The notes: generated by a model from the letters alone, not told the origin. Positions 32,801 through 43,799 are shown, counted from the first letter of the stretch. The stretch is DNA of 64,000 bases from Strigamia acuminata (GCA_949358305.1 OX442315.1:11806427-11870426), one strand, 5' to 3'. Program-made: numbers and translations.

Positions 32801-33664
32801 ATGACTGTAAAAACGGTTGAAAATCAAATGAGCGAGAAGAAGAGCGAAAGCGAAAAGATACTGGATTTTATTAAGGATTTGGAGCAATACAAGAAGGAAC
32901 TGGAAGGTGAACAGCAGAAGATAATTGAGGCTAGTGTCAAATTTGGACACTACCTGAGCAAAAACGCCATTGTACCGTACAACGATGTCATTGAAAGATA
33001 TATTGATCACTTAATCAAGAGGGAAAAGGACAGAGTGGCCGTTACAAAGAACGATGAGTTCCTAAAGAGACTGGAGGGAATGCAACAAATGTACATTGTG
33101 GAAGCGGAAACACTCAAGCGGGCGATGGCGCAGCCACATGCGGAAGAATTGGACGTCGTTCAATTCCAACAGCTTTTACGAAGCTTGTATTCGCTGAAAT
33201 ACAACGGACAGCAATTGAAAGACGCATTTGAGCGGGCGTCCAGAAGTGAAGAGAGGACAAATGATGAGTGGGAAAGATTTCATGGTCCTAAACAAAAACA
33301 GAGTTGGGTCCAGTACGCAGCAAATTTATTTTCGACTAACACCAGCAAATCAGATCCAAGCAGCAAGAAAAGTAATCGTCCACAAAATTTACCGCAGCAA
33401 GGAAATTCAGTGACCCTTTCTGCGCCAATGGGGGCAAGTCACAGTAATTGGCCATCGGATGTTGCTAGCCAAGAAGGTTACATGCCGGTAGCCGCAGCTA
33501 CTGATGGCGCGTCGTATGTCGGTGGTATCGCACTTTTCATCGGGGGTGCTGCACCACTATATAGCGGTGGTACTCTACCATCATACAGCGGTGGAACTGC
33601 GCCACGCGGCGGTCGTGTTGCTTCATCAGGAGTGAACTGGAAGTTTCGAAAAATTTGGAAATAA
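29825..33664 (+). CDS. Stonustoxin-like / P-loop GTPase protein, intact copy
   Basis: 1,279 residues in a single coding exon from ATG (AAAAATGG context). Residues ~1-265 resemble the N-terminal MACPF-like region of the stonustoxin/neoverrucotoxin family (IGRNAVIGDLYDVRT, THFVCGIAWGTKVVV). A helical and thioredoxin-like region follows (~265-500). A Cys-rich, probably zinc-binding block lies at ~520-562 (HCCHCND...CDCGKAKC). The GTPase domain has P-loop GVTGVGKST at ~590 and LIDTPGIGD at ~674, of the AIG1/septin-like class. A second Cys/His block is at ~908-985 (CRVCGCSWDQHLH), then a coiled coil (~990-1160) and a Gly/Ser/Pro-rich tail. There is no signal peptide or transmembrane span, so it is probably a cytoplasmic membrane-remodelling or immune-type GTPase rather than a venom component. 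Function is inferred from domains. Confidence 0.8.
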   Translation: MEPKTITRDAIGRNAVIGDLYDVRTESFVDISILNDSIPENAILTRKTTAREVTYIDTETIKEKFEIFKIEPELRASILANLVNADGYAKYFKHEKKGPNYVQKSIAYTDTILIEEFVPQKDEMTEAISKDAIDLNLGTHFVCGIAWGTKVVVSLERENSTDGQNVGDQLKQTLTALISSIQGVTQTLPDFEMSVAVFANGLPSDDPPTTLTETEAYVKKTLKLMQLSNKKKGKQLTHILMPLWALNDCLGISIQEQNIVLLDEETAINVCTETFEKIREALLHIGHILEQFEMNSICIPVDQLREGLELKTKLIKHETELKSQLKKIIPAIRSGSKPTTSLDEMFEALEWNLLQDEMNAWVNKQNVWMDKIRFIDQLKQAGVQYVGDGTPFDDTTQFMNTSCEKFFILFFGVKLQEENDDYWDKLKKYFLFKSKPRVAIDLDVRPELALNQVEANKSRLCLYQQGKYLNFDVYETYLAEAMKCLAKGYGYETSKKANKRVDLLLACPGSLRGYCERDKRVWHCCHCNDKLSFGFDSHFYCDCGKAKCIDFSFKCCSNGHDFKYIPFTPLELTRLIREIPPMKELNILVLGVTGVGKSTWLNAFVNYLTYPSLKEATQGELHSVTSSWFQLTDEDNKVHDVAFGNDENEVHGKGRSATQNVRGHLFPIGNTLLRLIDTPGIGDVRGVEQDKKNFANILAYLRTLKEIHGICILLKPNESKLHILFEFCIKELLTYLHRSALNSIVFCFTHSRTTFYKPGDTRVPLAELLKQNNVDLPLDPSTMYCMDNESFRFLCAVNQGIPFKESIKNTFSESWNVTVEEIKRLMAYIDSLDPHIIHDTISLNDARKNIICMTKPIADISANIQRNLTETECRRELLVNSDARFVELSKHLVNNVTVLKSESIPYPRTVCGSSKCVKYHQMVNANSKSIEYATICHDHCNLADVPVEVVGDKAIKRCWAMHEGHSLYCRVCGCSWDQHLHITYIQRTVVHQMTVKTVENQMSEKKSESEKILDFIKDLEQYKKELEGEQQKIIEASVKFGHYLSKNAIVPYNDVIERYIDHLIKREKDRVAVTKNDEFLKRLEGMQQMYIVEAETLKRAMAQPHAEELDVVQFQQLLRSLYSLKYNGQQLKDAFERASRSEERTNDEWERFHGPKQKQSWVQYAANLFSTNTSKSDPSSKKSNRPQNLPQQGNSVTLSAPMGASHSNWPSDVASQEGYMPVAAATDGASYVGGIALFIGGAAPLYSGGTLPSYSGGTAPRGGRVASSGVNWKFRKIWK

Positions 33665-34247
33665 GGTTTTTTTTTTTTTAGTTTAATTTCTACTCTATTC
33701 TGAATGGACAATATAAAACAATTATAAAGAAAATTTGTTGTCTATTTCAGGGCTGTGGAACGATCAATGGCAGTAAATCTTGGAATCCTCAAAAAGATGA
33801 TTTTTCGAATTGAAAAATTTATTGTAATTTTGCACTAATTTCTGTTTAATAAAATCGTTTAATTGAAGCAACATACTGAGAGCTTAATTCCAAAACTATA
33901 GGCGCTTTCCTAAAATATCAATTAAACTTGTTTATATTTTTCAAAAACAAGATCCGCCATCTCTTGATTAATAAAAATTGCATTCTCCTCACGCCCGAAA
34001 TAGAATTCGCAGAAATGGAAAGCTTCATTTCTATTTTTTCACCATCACGTCTATATTTATCCATCACAATAATAAAAACAAATTGCATCACGTATAAAAA
34101 TAGACGCATTAAATCGCCACACAAAAGAAACTGGAGGAAACCTTCAGTAACATCTGTAATCAATAAAATTACGCCTTTTATTTATATAATAACCAGTAAA
34201 ATATTTTTTCTTTACATTTTTAAAAATTACATCCGACATACCAACAC
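33665..34247. other. 3' flank of GTPase gene 1
   Basis: Contains the 3' UTR with a possible AATAAA near 33849 and AT-rich sequence shared with 56146-57269. A TTGTCTATTTCAG at 33738-33750 could be a 3' UTR splice acceptor. No other gene. Confidence 0.5.
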
Positions 34248-34377
34248 TTATTGCAACACGTTATGTTTCTGGTACCGGAACCCGGTAATGAATTTCTTCC
34301 TCGCGCAAACCACCGACGCAACAATAGTCATGACTATCAACATGATAAACAAACCCAACGCCACGCCGAGAATAACA
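34248..34377 (-). pseudogene. Truncated 3' end of a sphingomyelinase-like phosphodiesterase
   Basis: About 43 codons matching the C-terminus of the intact gene at 57270-57400: the membrane span VILGVALGLFIMLIVMTIV, the tail RYQKHNVLQ and the TAA stop. Beyond 34377 the similarity ends at the duplication junction. It has no catalytic part and cannot make an enzyme. Confidence 0.85.
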
Positions 34378-34712
34378 GAGTGGACCGCCATTTGTCCGGA
34401 TAAAGTTTGATGTAATATTACAACAACAGGTGGCGTCTGTATCGCGGCATTGTTTACAGAAAAACGACAATTTGGCAATAATGATTCTGCCTTAAATTTT
34501 GCTGCAAGAAGCTTGGAAAAAATAAAAAAAAACTGAGTAAATAATAAATTAAACGCCACTGCAGTAAAAATCAATTTCCAGTCCTTAAAAGCTTTTTCCA
34601 GTTGTAATTGAAAGCAAAAGTCTTAAACAGTACGGGAAAGTGAAACTAGATATGCGCGTGCGCAAAAACCTCTAACCGGACAAGTTTGAGAACAAATAAG
34701 CTTAGTAAATTG

Positions 34713-34878
34713 TGTGTAATTGGCTAGTGTTACGTACGTCGTACATACGTACGACGTGTCCTGATTGGTCAGCTGTTACTGACCAGTCGTATATATGTTA
34801 CCTGTTTTCATTTGAATAAACACTTGTTAGTTAACCATTGAACTGATCAGTCATTCATTCGTCATTCCTGATAACACA
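34713..34878 (+). repeat. 5' LTR (166 bp) of the second Ty3/gypsy element
   Basis: Starts TGTGTAATTGG and ends GATAACACA. It contains an ACGTCGTA/TACGACGT inverted repeat (34736-34743, 34750-34757), a TATATATG stretch and GAATAAAC that may serve as poly(A) signal. Confidence 0.9.
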
Positions 34879-34896
34879 TGGTGGCAGCGGTTAAAC
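34879..34896 (+). promoter_or_regulatory. Primer-binding site, tRNA not assigned
   Basis: TGGTGGCAGCGGTTAAAC begins immediately after the LTR. It starts with the required TGG, but I could not match the rest to a specific tRNA from memory. Confidence 0.6.
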
Positions 34897-34937
34897 CGAC
34901 TTAAATAACTCAAATTATTCGTAGAATTCTTGCTACG

Positions 34938-35324
34938 ATGACAACTATGGCACACGCCACTCCTTTTCCCGAGCCATTCGACTTTTCGACCGCATCCGAT
35001 TGGCCGCAATGGAAAAAGAGGTTCGTACGATTTTTGAACTTCTCGGGACTCCGGGAGAAATCTGACGAAGACAAGATCGACGGATTGTTATACTGCATGG
35101 GTAGAAAAGCGGAGGACATTCTAACAAAAGCGAATTTGACTCCGAAACAATTAAAAAAGTTCGATTCCGTCATCGCCGCGTTCGATGGATTGTTTATCGC
35201 GAAGAAAAACCTTATCTTCGAAAGGGCGCGTTTTAACCAGCGGGTCCAGCAAGAAAACGAACCGGTGGACGATTTCATCACCGCGTTATACGCAATGGCC
35301 GACATTTGCGAATTGGATAAATTG
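34938..35324 (+). pseudogene. gag: Gag N-terminal part of the second Ty3/gypsy element
   Basis: 129 codons from ATG (MTTMAHATPFPEPFDF), with the usual gypsy Gag region WPQWKKRFVRFL and ENEPVDDFITALYAMADIC. The frame is broken at 35324 by the foldback-like element, after a GATAAATTG target that recurs at 45901-45909. The Gag frame resumes there without loss of phase. Confidence 0.85.
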
Positions 35325-35499
35325 ACGTGCATATAGTTGACAGCACATTGTTTCAGAATTGGCTGAAACGTTTGTAGTTTGTTAGTCATGGTTTGTATTG
35401 TTTGTATGCCAAGTTTGGCAATTTGTATTCTGATAGAACTAGAATAAACAATGGTTTTCCAATGTGCTGTCAACTATACGCCTACAGCACACTTTTCCA

Positions 35500-37560
35500 A
35501 ATTTGAACTTTTTTCTGCAGATTCTGTTAGTATTCCGTTAGTATTCATTTGTAATGTATAAATTTTCGTTTGTATTGCTTTGCAAAAAATTCTACAGAGT
35601 GTGCTGCCAACTTGATGCTGGAATACACACACCCAATTTCACTTTTCTTTACAGATTCTGTTAGTACTCAGTTAGTATAGATTTGTAATCTACAAATTGT
35701 CGTTTGTATTGGTCCGTGCAAGCCACAAAATCGATTTGACCGCTTTCGGGCACTCAGAGAAAAGCGTGTGCTGTCAACTTGATGCTGGAATACACACACC
35801 CAATTTCACTTTTCTTTACAGATTCTGTTAGTACTCAGTTAGTATAGATTTGTAATCTACAAATTGTCGTTTGTATTGGTCCGTGCAAGCCACAAAATCG
35901 ATTTGACCGCTTTCGGGCACTTGGGGTAAAGCGTGTGCTGCCAACTTGATGCTGGAATACACACACCCAATTTCACTTTTCTTTACAGATTCTGTTAGTA
36001 CTCAGTTAGTATAGATTTGTAATCTACAAATTGTCGTTTGTATTGGTCCGTGCAAGCCACAAAATCGATTTGACCGCTTTCGGGCACTCAGAGAAAAGCG
36101 TGTGCTGTCAACTTGATGCTGGAATACACACACCCAATTTCACTTTTCTTTACAGATTCTGTTAGTACTCAGTTAGTATAGATTTGTAATCTACAAATTG
36201 TCGTTTGTATTGGTCTGTGCAAGCCACAAAATCGATTTGACCGCTTTCGGGCACTCAGAGAAAAGCGTGTGCTGTCAACTTGATGCTAGAATACACACAC
36301 CCAATTTCACTTTTCTTTACAGATTCTTTTAGTATTTAGTTAGTATTGATTTGTAATGTATAAATTGTCGTTTGTATTGGTCTCTGCAAGCCGCAAAATC
36401 GATTTGACCGGTTTCGGGCACTTGGGGTAAAGCGTGTGCTGCCAACTTGATGCTGGAATACACACACCCAATTTGACTTTTCTTTACAGATTCTGTTAGC
36501 ACTCTGTTAGTATTGATTTGTAATGTACAAATTGTTGTTTGTATTGGTCTCTGCAAGCCGTAAAATCGATTTGACCGGTTTCGGGCACTTGGGGTAAAGC
36601 GTGTGCTGCCAACTTGATGCTGGAATACACACACCCAATTTGACTTTTCTTTACAGATTCTGTTAGCACTCTGTTAGTATTGATTTGTAATGTACAAATT
36701 GTTGTTTGTATTGGTCTCTGCAAGCCGTAAAATCGATTTGACCGGTTTCGGGCACTTGGGGTAAAGCGTGTGCTGCCAACTTGATGCTGGAATACACACA
36801 CCCAATTTGACTTTTCTTTACAGATTCTGTTAGCACTCTGTTAGTATTGATTTGTAATGTACAAATTGTTGTTTGTATTGGTCTCTGCAAGCCGTAAAAT
36901 CGATTTGACCGGTTTCGGGCACTTGGGGTAAAGCGTGTGCTGCCAACTTGATGCTGGAATACACACACCCAATTTGACTTTTCTTTACAGATTCTGTTAG
37001 CACTCTGTTAGTATTGATTTGTAATGTATAAATTGTCATTTGTATTGGTCTGTACAAGCCGTAAAATCGATTTGACCGGTTTCGGGCACTTGGGGTAAAG
37101 CGTGTGCTGCCAACTTGATGCTGGAATACACACACCCAATTTGACTTTTCTTTACAGATTCTGTTAGCACTCTGTTAGTATTGATTTGTAATGTACAAAT
37201 TGTTGTTTGTATTGGTCTCTGCAAGCCGTAAAATCGATTTGACCGGTTTCGGGCACTTGGGGTAAAGCGTGTGCTGCCAACTTGATGCTGGAATACACAC
37301 ACCCAATTTGACTTTTCTTTACAGATTCTGTTAGTACTCTGTTAGTATTGATTTGTAATCTATAAATTGTCGTTCGTATTGGTCTCTACAAGCCACAAAA
37401 TCGATTTGACCGGTTTCGGGCACTCCGGGAAAAATGTGTGCTGCCAACTTGATGCTGGAATACACACACCCAATTTCACTTTTCTCTACAGATTCTGTAA
37501 GTACTTTGTTTGTATTGATTTGTAATGTACAAATTGATTTAATGTGATCGAACAATAGAA
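35500..37560. repeat. Left-arm satellite, about twelve copies of a 167-bp unit
   Basis: The units share GTGTGCTGCCAACTTGATGC, ACACACCCAATTT and TTTACAGATTCTGTTAG and are spaced 167 bases. Copies near 36400-37300 are almost identical; those near the ends are more divergent. Open frames of about 100 codons repeating every 167 bp are a by-product, since 167 is not a multiple of three and the frames stay open by chance. Confidence 0.9.
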
Positions 37561-37980
37561 AGAGGTTGCCAAGGAATTTCCTTGGCAACTTACAATAGTA
37601 TTGTTATTGAAATAACAAAGAAGTAATACACGGTAATGTTGATTATTATTATTAATTTATGAATTGTAATGGCGGACTTAGCATCGAATTACTGCGTTAC
37701 GAAGACTTGAAGTATGCGCTGAAATAAGTTGGACGATTCGTAGTTCAGATCGCACGAAGTGGGTTGTTGTTTGTATTAATTCTTTTTGTTTTTTTTGTGT
37801 TGTAAGCTTCTTTTTTCAGTTGGAAAACGGACATGCCGGCACTGCAAGCCGTGGATTATTTGGAACATGTGGCGCTCGATCCGAGCTGTCTCGAGCGAGA
37901 AGACGAAATGATGGCGACGATCGGCCAAACACCCACGGTTAAATCCAAAAGAATAAAATAAGAAAAATAAATAAAAAAAC

Positions 37981-38250
37981 GGTGTTGGATAAATTCAGCC
38001 ATGCCGGCTCAACTGCACCTTCTACGGCATCGATCCCTCACCCACCGTCGAATCCAAAAAATTATACGTAAAAAAAAAAGTGTTTGGATTCGACAATGGT
38101 TGGCGATCGATGCCGTAAAAGGTGCGTTTGTGTCAGCATGGCTGGCAAGTGAGTCGAACCAATTTTTTTTTTTTTTGGATTTGACCCTGGGTGTTTGGTC
38201 GAACCCAAACACAACAGTCAAATTGAAAAAAAATAAACAGTTCTAGATGT
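37981..38250. repeat. Hairpin cassette copy 1 inside the foldback-like element
   Basis: A roughly 150-bp imperfect palindrome (about 37998-38146; CTACGGCATCGATCCC on the left, CGATCGATGCCGTAAAAGG on the right), followed by GACCCTGGGTGTTTGGTCG. A second cassette is at 40632-40895 in the same orientation. RNA from it could form a hairpin with ~60-bp arms. Confidence 0.7.
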
Positions 38251-38515
38251 GCTGCGTGTTTATTTTTTACCGAGACTACGCGCGTTGAAGAAGCCGGAGA
38301 AATCGTCGATGAGCGAGAAATGTGGTCAGAAGAACAAGACGAAGTCGGCAACAAAAGTGGACAACGGACTGATGCCGGAACTACAAGCTCTGGACGATTT
38401 GGAACACATGTCAGTCGTTGTAGCAGATCATCTTCGAGAAGTAAATTCTGCGCAAAAAGCAGTGCAGATGGCCAAAAGGTGTGATGAAGGGATTTCCATC
38501 GAAGAAAGTGGTTAA
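38249..38515 (+). other. Small open frame duplicated in both arms, unknown
   Basis: 88 codons including MSEK...NKTKSATKVDNG, LQALDDLEHMSVV and DHLREVNSAQKAVQ, predicted helical and acidic. An inverted copy at 43438-43668 (-) keeps most residues with several substitutions. The survival of the frame in both copies may mean it was coding, but no family is recognised. It could be a captured host fragment (a TRIM/autophagy-type helix is conceivable but unsupported). Confidence 0.35.
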
Positions 38516-40363
38516 ACAGCGACGATCTGTGCGAATCCCTACACGAGTATGACATGACTAAAATGCCCGAATGTTAATTTTATTTCCGATGCAGTAAAAT
38601 ATTATGGAAATTCCCGTTAATTAAAAGTTTATTAACAATTCTTTAATGTTTTAGATGCGTGTCGTAATACGGAATGTCCTTTTCTTCCAATTGGTCGGGA
38701 ATCTAAAATTGTAGGCATGGTAATGGTGGTTAAATTAAAGTTAAATATAGTTATTTATGTTTATTTCGTTTTTTTAGGTCCCAATTGTATACATTGGCCT
38801 CCCGAGCTGCAGGAACAGCAACATGCAACATCCATCTCAATTTATATGTGCAATCGTGTCGACTTATCGGCTTTTATTTGTATATTTTCATCAGTAGAAC
38901 CAAAGAATTTATTTTTAATGTTTATCGTTCAATAATAATCATTGATAGTCATTTATTTCTATACAAAAATGTATAAAACAAGTTTATCCGACTACACATT
39001 TAAAAACTCGTCAAACGCACGTTCACCATGAGATCGCGTGCGATGTTCGACGATCGCCGATGACCGGTGATCACTGGAGACGCCGAGCAACGGCCCGCCG
39101 CAGATGCTCGCGTCGTCCAACTGCATGGAAGGACACGAAATCACAAATCAAACAATTAGTTTTCGTTTACGGTTTTGGTTCGATTTTAATGTTTTAATAA
39201 TTAATTTTGAAAAAAAATCGGTATTTTTGCCCACAACCGCTCTTTGTGACATGTTAACTTGGCCAGCGAAACGTTTGTTCGTAGCACTTGTCGCCGAACG
39301 GCAAAGACAACGCAGCGAATTGCACGCCGAGTCGGATTCACGCTTGTCTACGTGGGGCCGCGATGCTCGCCCGTAGCGAGCGGCCAAATCACTGGTGAGG
39401 CCTAGATCCTTAGTCGAATCGATGAGGCGACGTGCATGTTCTTCGGAAATTCGTAAAATAGCGCCGATTATTATTATTGTTATTCTTTTTTCTGGCAATA
39501 CTATTACAATAAAGTGTTTATTTACATCAAATTTCATGTAATTTTTAATAAAACAATATTAAACCCGCTGCTAATCCCATCTAATCGAAAGAAACACACA
39601 CAAAAAAAATGATTTGGCATCGTTAATTTCTGCAAGAGCGATACACACATTTAAGTTTAAGTTTAAATTGTGCAGAATATTTCTTTTCGTTGTTTTATGG
39701 ATGTTTGTAGAGAATTAAAGTTTACTAAATTTGAATTTCGAGCTATAGTTTTGGAGCTTATTATTCTGCCGATAGATGGCGACACGGTGAAATCGCTAAT
39801 TATAATATCAATTAAAATCGAATAATTCATTAATAACGACATAATCTATCATTTTTCGAATAAATGTGCCGTTAATTTCGATTAAATTGACTTAGTAGTC
39901 CATAAACGAAAATGTATTTTGATTGAAGTATTTAAATTTCCGAAGAACATGCTCGTCGCCTCATCGATTCGACTAAGGATCTAGGCCTCACCAGTGATTT
40001 GGCCGCTCGCTAAGAACATGCACGTCGCCTCATCGATTCGACTAAGAATCTAGGCCTCACCAGTGATTTGGCCGCTCACTTTGGCGAGCATCGCGGCCCC
40101 ACGTAGACAAGCATGAATCCGACTCGGCGCTGTGTTTGCCGTTCCGCCAGTTCCGGCTGTTCCGGCATTAGTTGTGCATTGGAGAGCGGCTCTTTTGATA
40201 TTGGAACAGATCGACAAGTCTCAAGTTTGCCGCGACAAGTGTTACGAACAAACGTTTCGCCAGCTGTGATATGAACTGTGCTTGGCCGAGTTAACATGTC
40301 ACAAAGAGCGGTTGTCGGCAAAAGTGATCTTAACGTGGATTGATTCCATTGCACGAAAGCGAC

Positions 40364-40480
40364 GTTCGCCAATTGTGCCTGACTTCGCGGGAAATATTTT
40401 TAGAACAACCGATGCTGGTCGCATTGGAAGCGCCGCTCAATTTTGTCGGTGACATTCACGGAAAGTACGACGACTTGCTG
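40364..40480 (+). pseudogene. Captured protein phosphatase 1 fragment, copy 1
   Basis: 39 codons read [16 protein letters not shown], then [20 protein letters not shown] and LL followed by TAA. This is the segment of PPP-family phosphatases (PP1 type) with the metal-binding GDIHG motif. Only this piece of the ~330-residue enzyme is present, with no promoter or splice context, so it is a gene fragment carried by the transposon. Confidence 0.8.
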
Positions 40481-40631
40481 TAACACTTTGATCGACGCCA
40501 AATATAAATTTTCATTATTATTTTTGCACAACTGCTGAACGATCTTGTTCACGTTGGCGATCACTTTTGACCACAACCGCTCTTTATGACATGTTAAAAT
40601 AAAAAATTAAAAAATAAATAAAAAAATTAAA

Positions 40632-40895
40632 AAAAATGGTGTTGGATAAACTCAGCCATGCCGACCCAACTGCACCTTCTACGGCATCGATCCCCCAACC
40701 GTCGTCGAAACCAAAAAATTATACGTAAAAAAACACGGTGTCTGGATTCGACGTTGTTTGGGGATCGATGCCGTAATAGGTGCGTTTAGGTCGGCATGGC
40801 TGACAAGTGAGTCGAACCAAACTTTTTTTTTTGGATTTGACCCTGGGTGTTTTGTTGAACCCAAACACAACAGTCAAATCGAAAAAATAAACAGC
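40632..40895. repeat. Hairpin cassette copy 2
   Basis: Same layout as 37981-38250. The arms around GCCATGCCGACCCAACTGCA and its mate (about 40655-40801) pair over ~60 bases with a short AT-rich loop. Confidence 0.7.
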
Positions 40896-41588
40896 TCTGG
40901 ATTGGGGTTTTGATTGATCGTGTTATTTATGTTTATTTTGTTTTTTTAGGTCCAAATTGTAGACATCGGCCGCCCGAGCTGCGGGAACAGCAACATGCAA
41001 AACAACTCGAAGTCAAGCAAAATTACCGAGCTCAGTTATCGGCGTTTCAATAACAGAATCAATTTTTTTTTTGCCAATCGGTTGTATTGAAACTACACAA
41101 TGTTACCTGTCAAATTATTAAAGAAAAAAAATATAAAATTTCTTTTATTCAATTTACTTATTTATTTTATTAGAATTTACACAAAAATCTCCGGCGTGGA
41201 CCATTTGTCTGCCGATTTTTGATTGTTTTCCATGACGCCAGTCAACAATCTCGTAGAATTAACACTAACTTCATGCACCACAATTAGATACATAACATTA
41301 GGCTTTGCTTCGAATTGGACTAACAACCGATGATTGATAAAATCTCTACATATTCATCCCCGCAAGGTGACCACGTCGATGGATGAGGAAACTTTTGCCC
41401 ACGACCGCTCTTTGTGACATATTAACTCGGCCAAGCACAGTTCATATCACAGCTGGCGAAACGTTTGTTCGTAGCACTTGTATTTAGATTGAAGTTTTTA
41501 AATTTCCGAAGAACATGCACGTCATCTTATAGATTTGACTAAGGATCTGGGGCCTCACCAGTGATTTGGCCGCTCGCTACGAGAGCGA

Positions 41589-41700
41589 CGTTCGCCAACT
41601 GTGCCTGACTTGGCGGGAAATATTTTTTGAACAACCGATGCTGATCGCATTGGAAGCACCACTCAATTTTGTACGACGACTTGCTTTAACACTTTGATCG
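41589..41700 (+). pseudogene. Captured protein phosphatase 1 fragment, copy 2
   Basis: A second copy of the phosphatase segment in the same orientation ([27 protein letters not shown]). Here the VGDIHGKY core is deleted, leaving LNFV joined to RRL. More decayed than copy 1. Confidence 0.7.
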
Positions 41701-43437
41701 ACGCCAAATATAAATTTTCATTATTATTTTTGCACAACTGTATAAATTTAAAATTAAAATACTCTATGTAAACATTTATACTTTATTTTTCATCAATTTT
41801 CATATAATTGTCATATAACTCGTATCCATGCTGATATCACGTCGGGGAAACGATTGGCTTTCCTGCCGATAACTGAGCTCGGTAATTTTGCTTGGCTTCG
41901 AGTTGTTTTGCACGTTGCTCTTCCCGCAGCTCGGGCGGCCGATGTCTACAATTGTGACTCCGCCAAGAATCCAACGATTCAGCGTGCTTCGTAATTGTTA
42001 TTATACAATTTAAATTGTTTAGCAACAATCTATAAAAAAAGCACGTTGATCGTTAGATTCTGGCAGCTTTCCTGTAGAACACCGTTGCTAGGCAATCGTA
42101 GCAGCAAAAAATCTTCGCTAAATTCAAACAGTATTCCGTTCAAGGAATTGGGTGTTAAAGATTTAAAACCAAAAAGGATCAATACATTTGCAAATTAAAA
42201 TTTAAATCAGGTATGAAAAACAATTTATCGAAATAAAATATCTTTTATTCCACAAAAAGCAACTTTTCCTTCGTTTTATTTATTTAAATAAAATTAGGCC
42301 TTAAATCTGAAAATATTCTTTATTTGAAATCTCAAACATAATTATAAAGTGGTTATCTTCGTTAAAATAACCGATGAACATTGGAATTCATATTTGAATT
42401 TCCTTCGAGAAAACATCGAACTTTTCGTGTTAAACCTAACCATGTGTTTCATCGCATTGTCGACGGCCAAATGACGTTACATGGGCGGGCGAAACAGCGA
42501 CCAGTCCGGACAAGAATTTTCAAACTCTCGTGGTGGGAGTTTAAGCCTAACCACGAGGTAAAATTTATTTTACTCAAAATAATCAATTCTTTGACCTATA
42601 CGAAATAAAATAAAATTAAACACAACATAAATTTCTGTTGAAACTTATTTTCACATAAAATATCGCAAAATTAGAATTCATTCGAAATTCATCGTTCACA
42701 TGCACAATTTCCAAATTCATTCGAACAGTACACACTTAAAATCCAGACCATCATCGTTTTACACTTGAAAGTATAATATATTTACCAAGTTAAAGCACTT
42801 GCTTTTTCTCTAGTTTGTTGTACGAACAACACGTCAAACATTTCGACTAGTTAATAGATATTACGAATACGATAAACAGGGTGACTTTTTGAATCCCTGA
42901 TGTCTACAATTGGGACCTAAAAACACAAATTAAACATAAATAACTATATTTAACTTTATTTTAACCACCACTTAAACACACTTAAAACTCGGCGGGCGAA
43001 TGGTTTATGTTGGAGATTTTGGTGTAATTTCTGTTAAAATAAATAAGTAACTTCAATAAAAAAAATTCTTTTTATTTCTAATTTTTTAATAATCTGATAG
43101 GTAACATTGTGTAGTTTCAATACAACCGATTGGTAAAAAAAAAAATTGATGCTGTTCCTGAAACACCGATAACTGAGCTTTGTAATTTTGCTTGGCTTCG
43201 AGTTGTTTTGCACGTTGCTGTTCCTGCAGCTCGGGCGGCCGATGCCTACAATTTTAGATTCCTGATGAATTTGAAGAAAAAGACATACACGCATATAAAA
43301 CATTAAAGAATTGTTAATAAACTTTTAATTAACGGGAATTTCCATAATATTTTACTGCATCGGAAATAAAATTAACATTCGGGCATTTTAGTCATTTTAG
43401 TCATACTAGTGTAGGAATTCGCACAGATCGTCGCTGT

Positions 43438-43668
43438 TTAACCACTTTCTTTGATGGAAATCCCTTCATCACACCTTTCGGCAATCTGCACTGCTTTTTC
43501 CGCAGAATTTACTTCTCGGAGATGATCTGCTGCAACGACCGACATGTGTTCCAAATCGTCTAGAGCTTGCAGTTCCGGCATCAGTCCGTTGTCCACTTTC
43601 GTTGCCGACTTCGTCTTGTTCTTCTCACCACCTTTCTCGCTCATCGACGATTTCTCCGGCTTTTTCAA
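43438..43668 (-). other. Inverted copy of the small unknown frame
   Basis: 76 codons matching 38249-38515 (MSEKGGEKNKTKSATKVDNG, LREVNSAEKAVQ). It marks the inner part of the right inverted arm. Confidence 0.35.
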
Positions 43669-43799
43669 CGTAGTCTCAGTAAAAAATAAACAAGCAGCAC
43701 ATCTAGAACTGTTTATTTATTTTCAATTTGACTGTTGTGTTTGTGTTCGACCAAACACCCAGGGTCAAATCCAAAAAAAAAAAAAAATTGGTTTGACTC

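Larger units (their letters stand above)
28804..34377. repeat. Tandem segmental duplication, copy 1
   Basis: This block (5' flank, GTPase gene, 3' flank and the last ~130 bp of a phosphodiesterase gene) is repeated at 34378-57402 in the same orientation, apart from transposons inserted in copy 2. The junction is visible: at about 34374-34380 the phosphodiesterase 3' end passes directly into flank matching 28804 onward, sharing AACAGAG at the joint. Confidence 0.85.
38656..43299. other. Interior of the foldback-like element, shuffled repeats
   Basis: Several modules recur in direct and inverted order: GCCCACAACCGCTCTTTGTG (39228, 40290 inverted, 40571, 41398), a TCGATTCGACTAAGGATCTAGG-type block (39405 inverted, 39965, 40031, 41526), the hairpin cassette and the phosphatase fragments. 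Open frames such as 39148-39537 (-) and 42381-42608 (+) have no recognised domain. Confidence 0.6.

Noticed and set aside
36329..37302. Series of ~100-codon frames repeating every 167 bp on the minus strand
   Set aside because: They are by-products of the satellite unit. Adjacent frames overlap and simply read the same repeat; there is no start context or family similarity.
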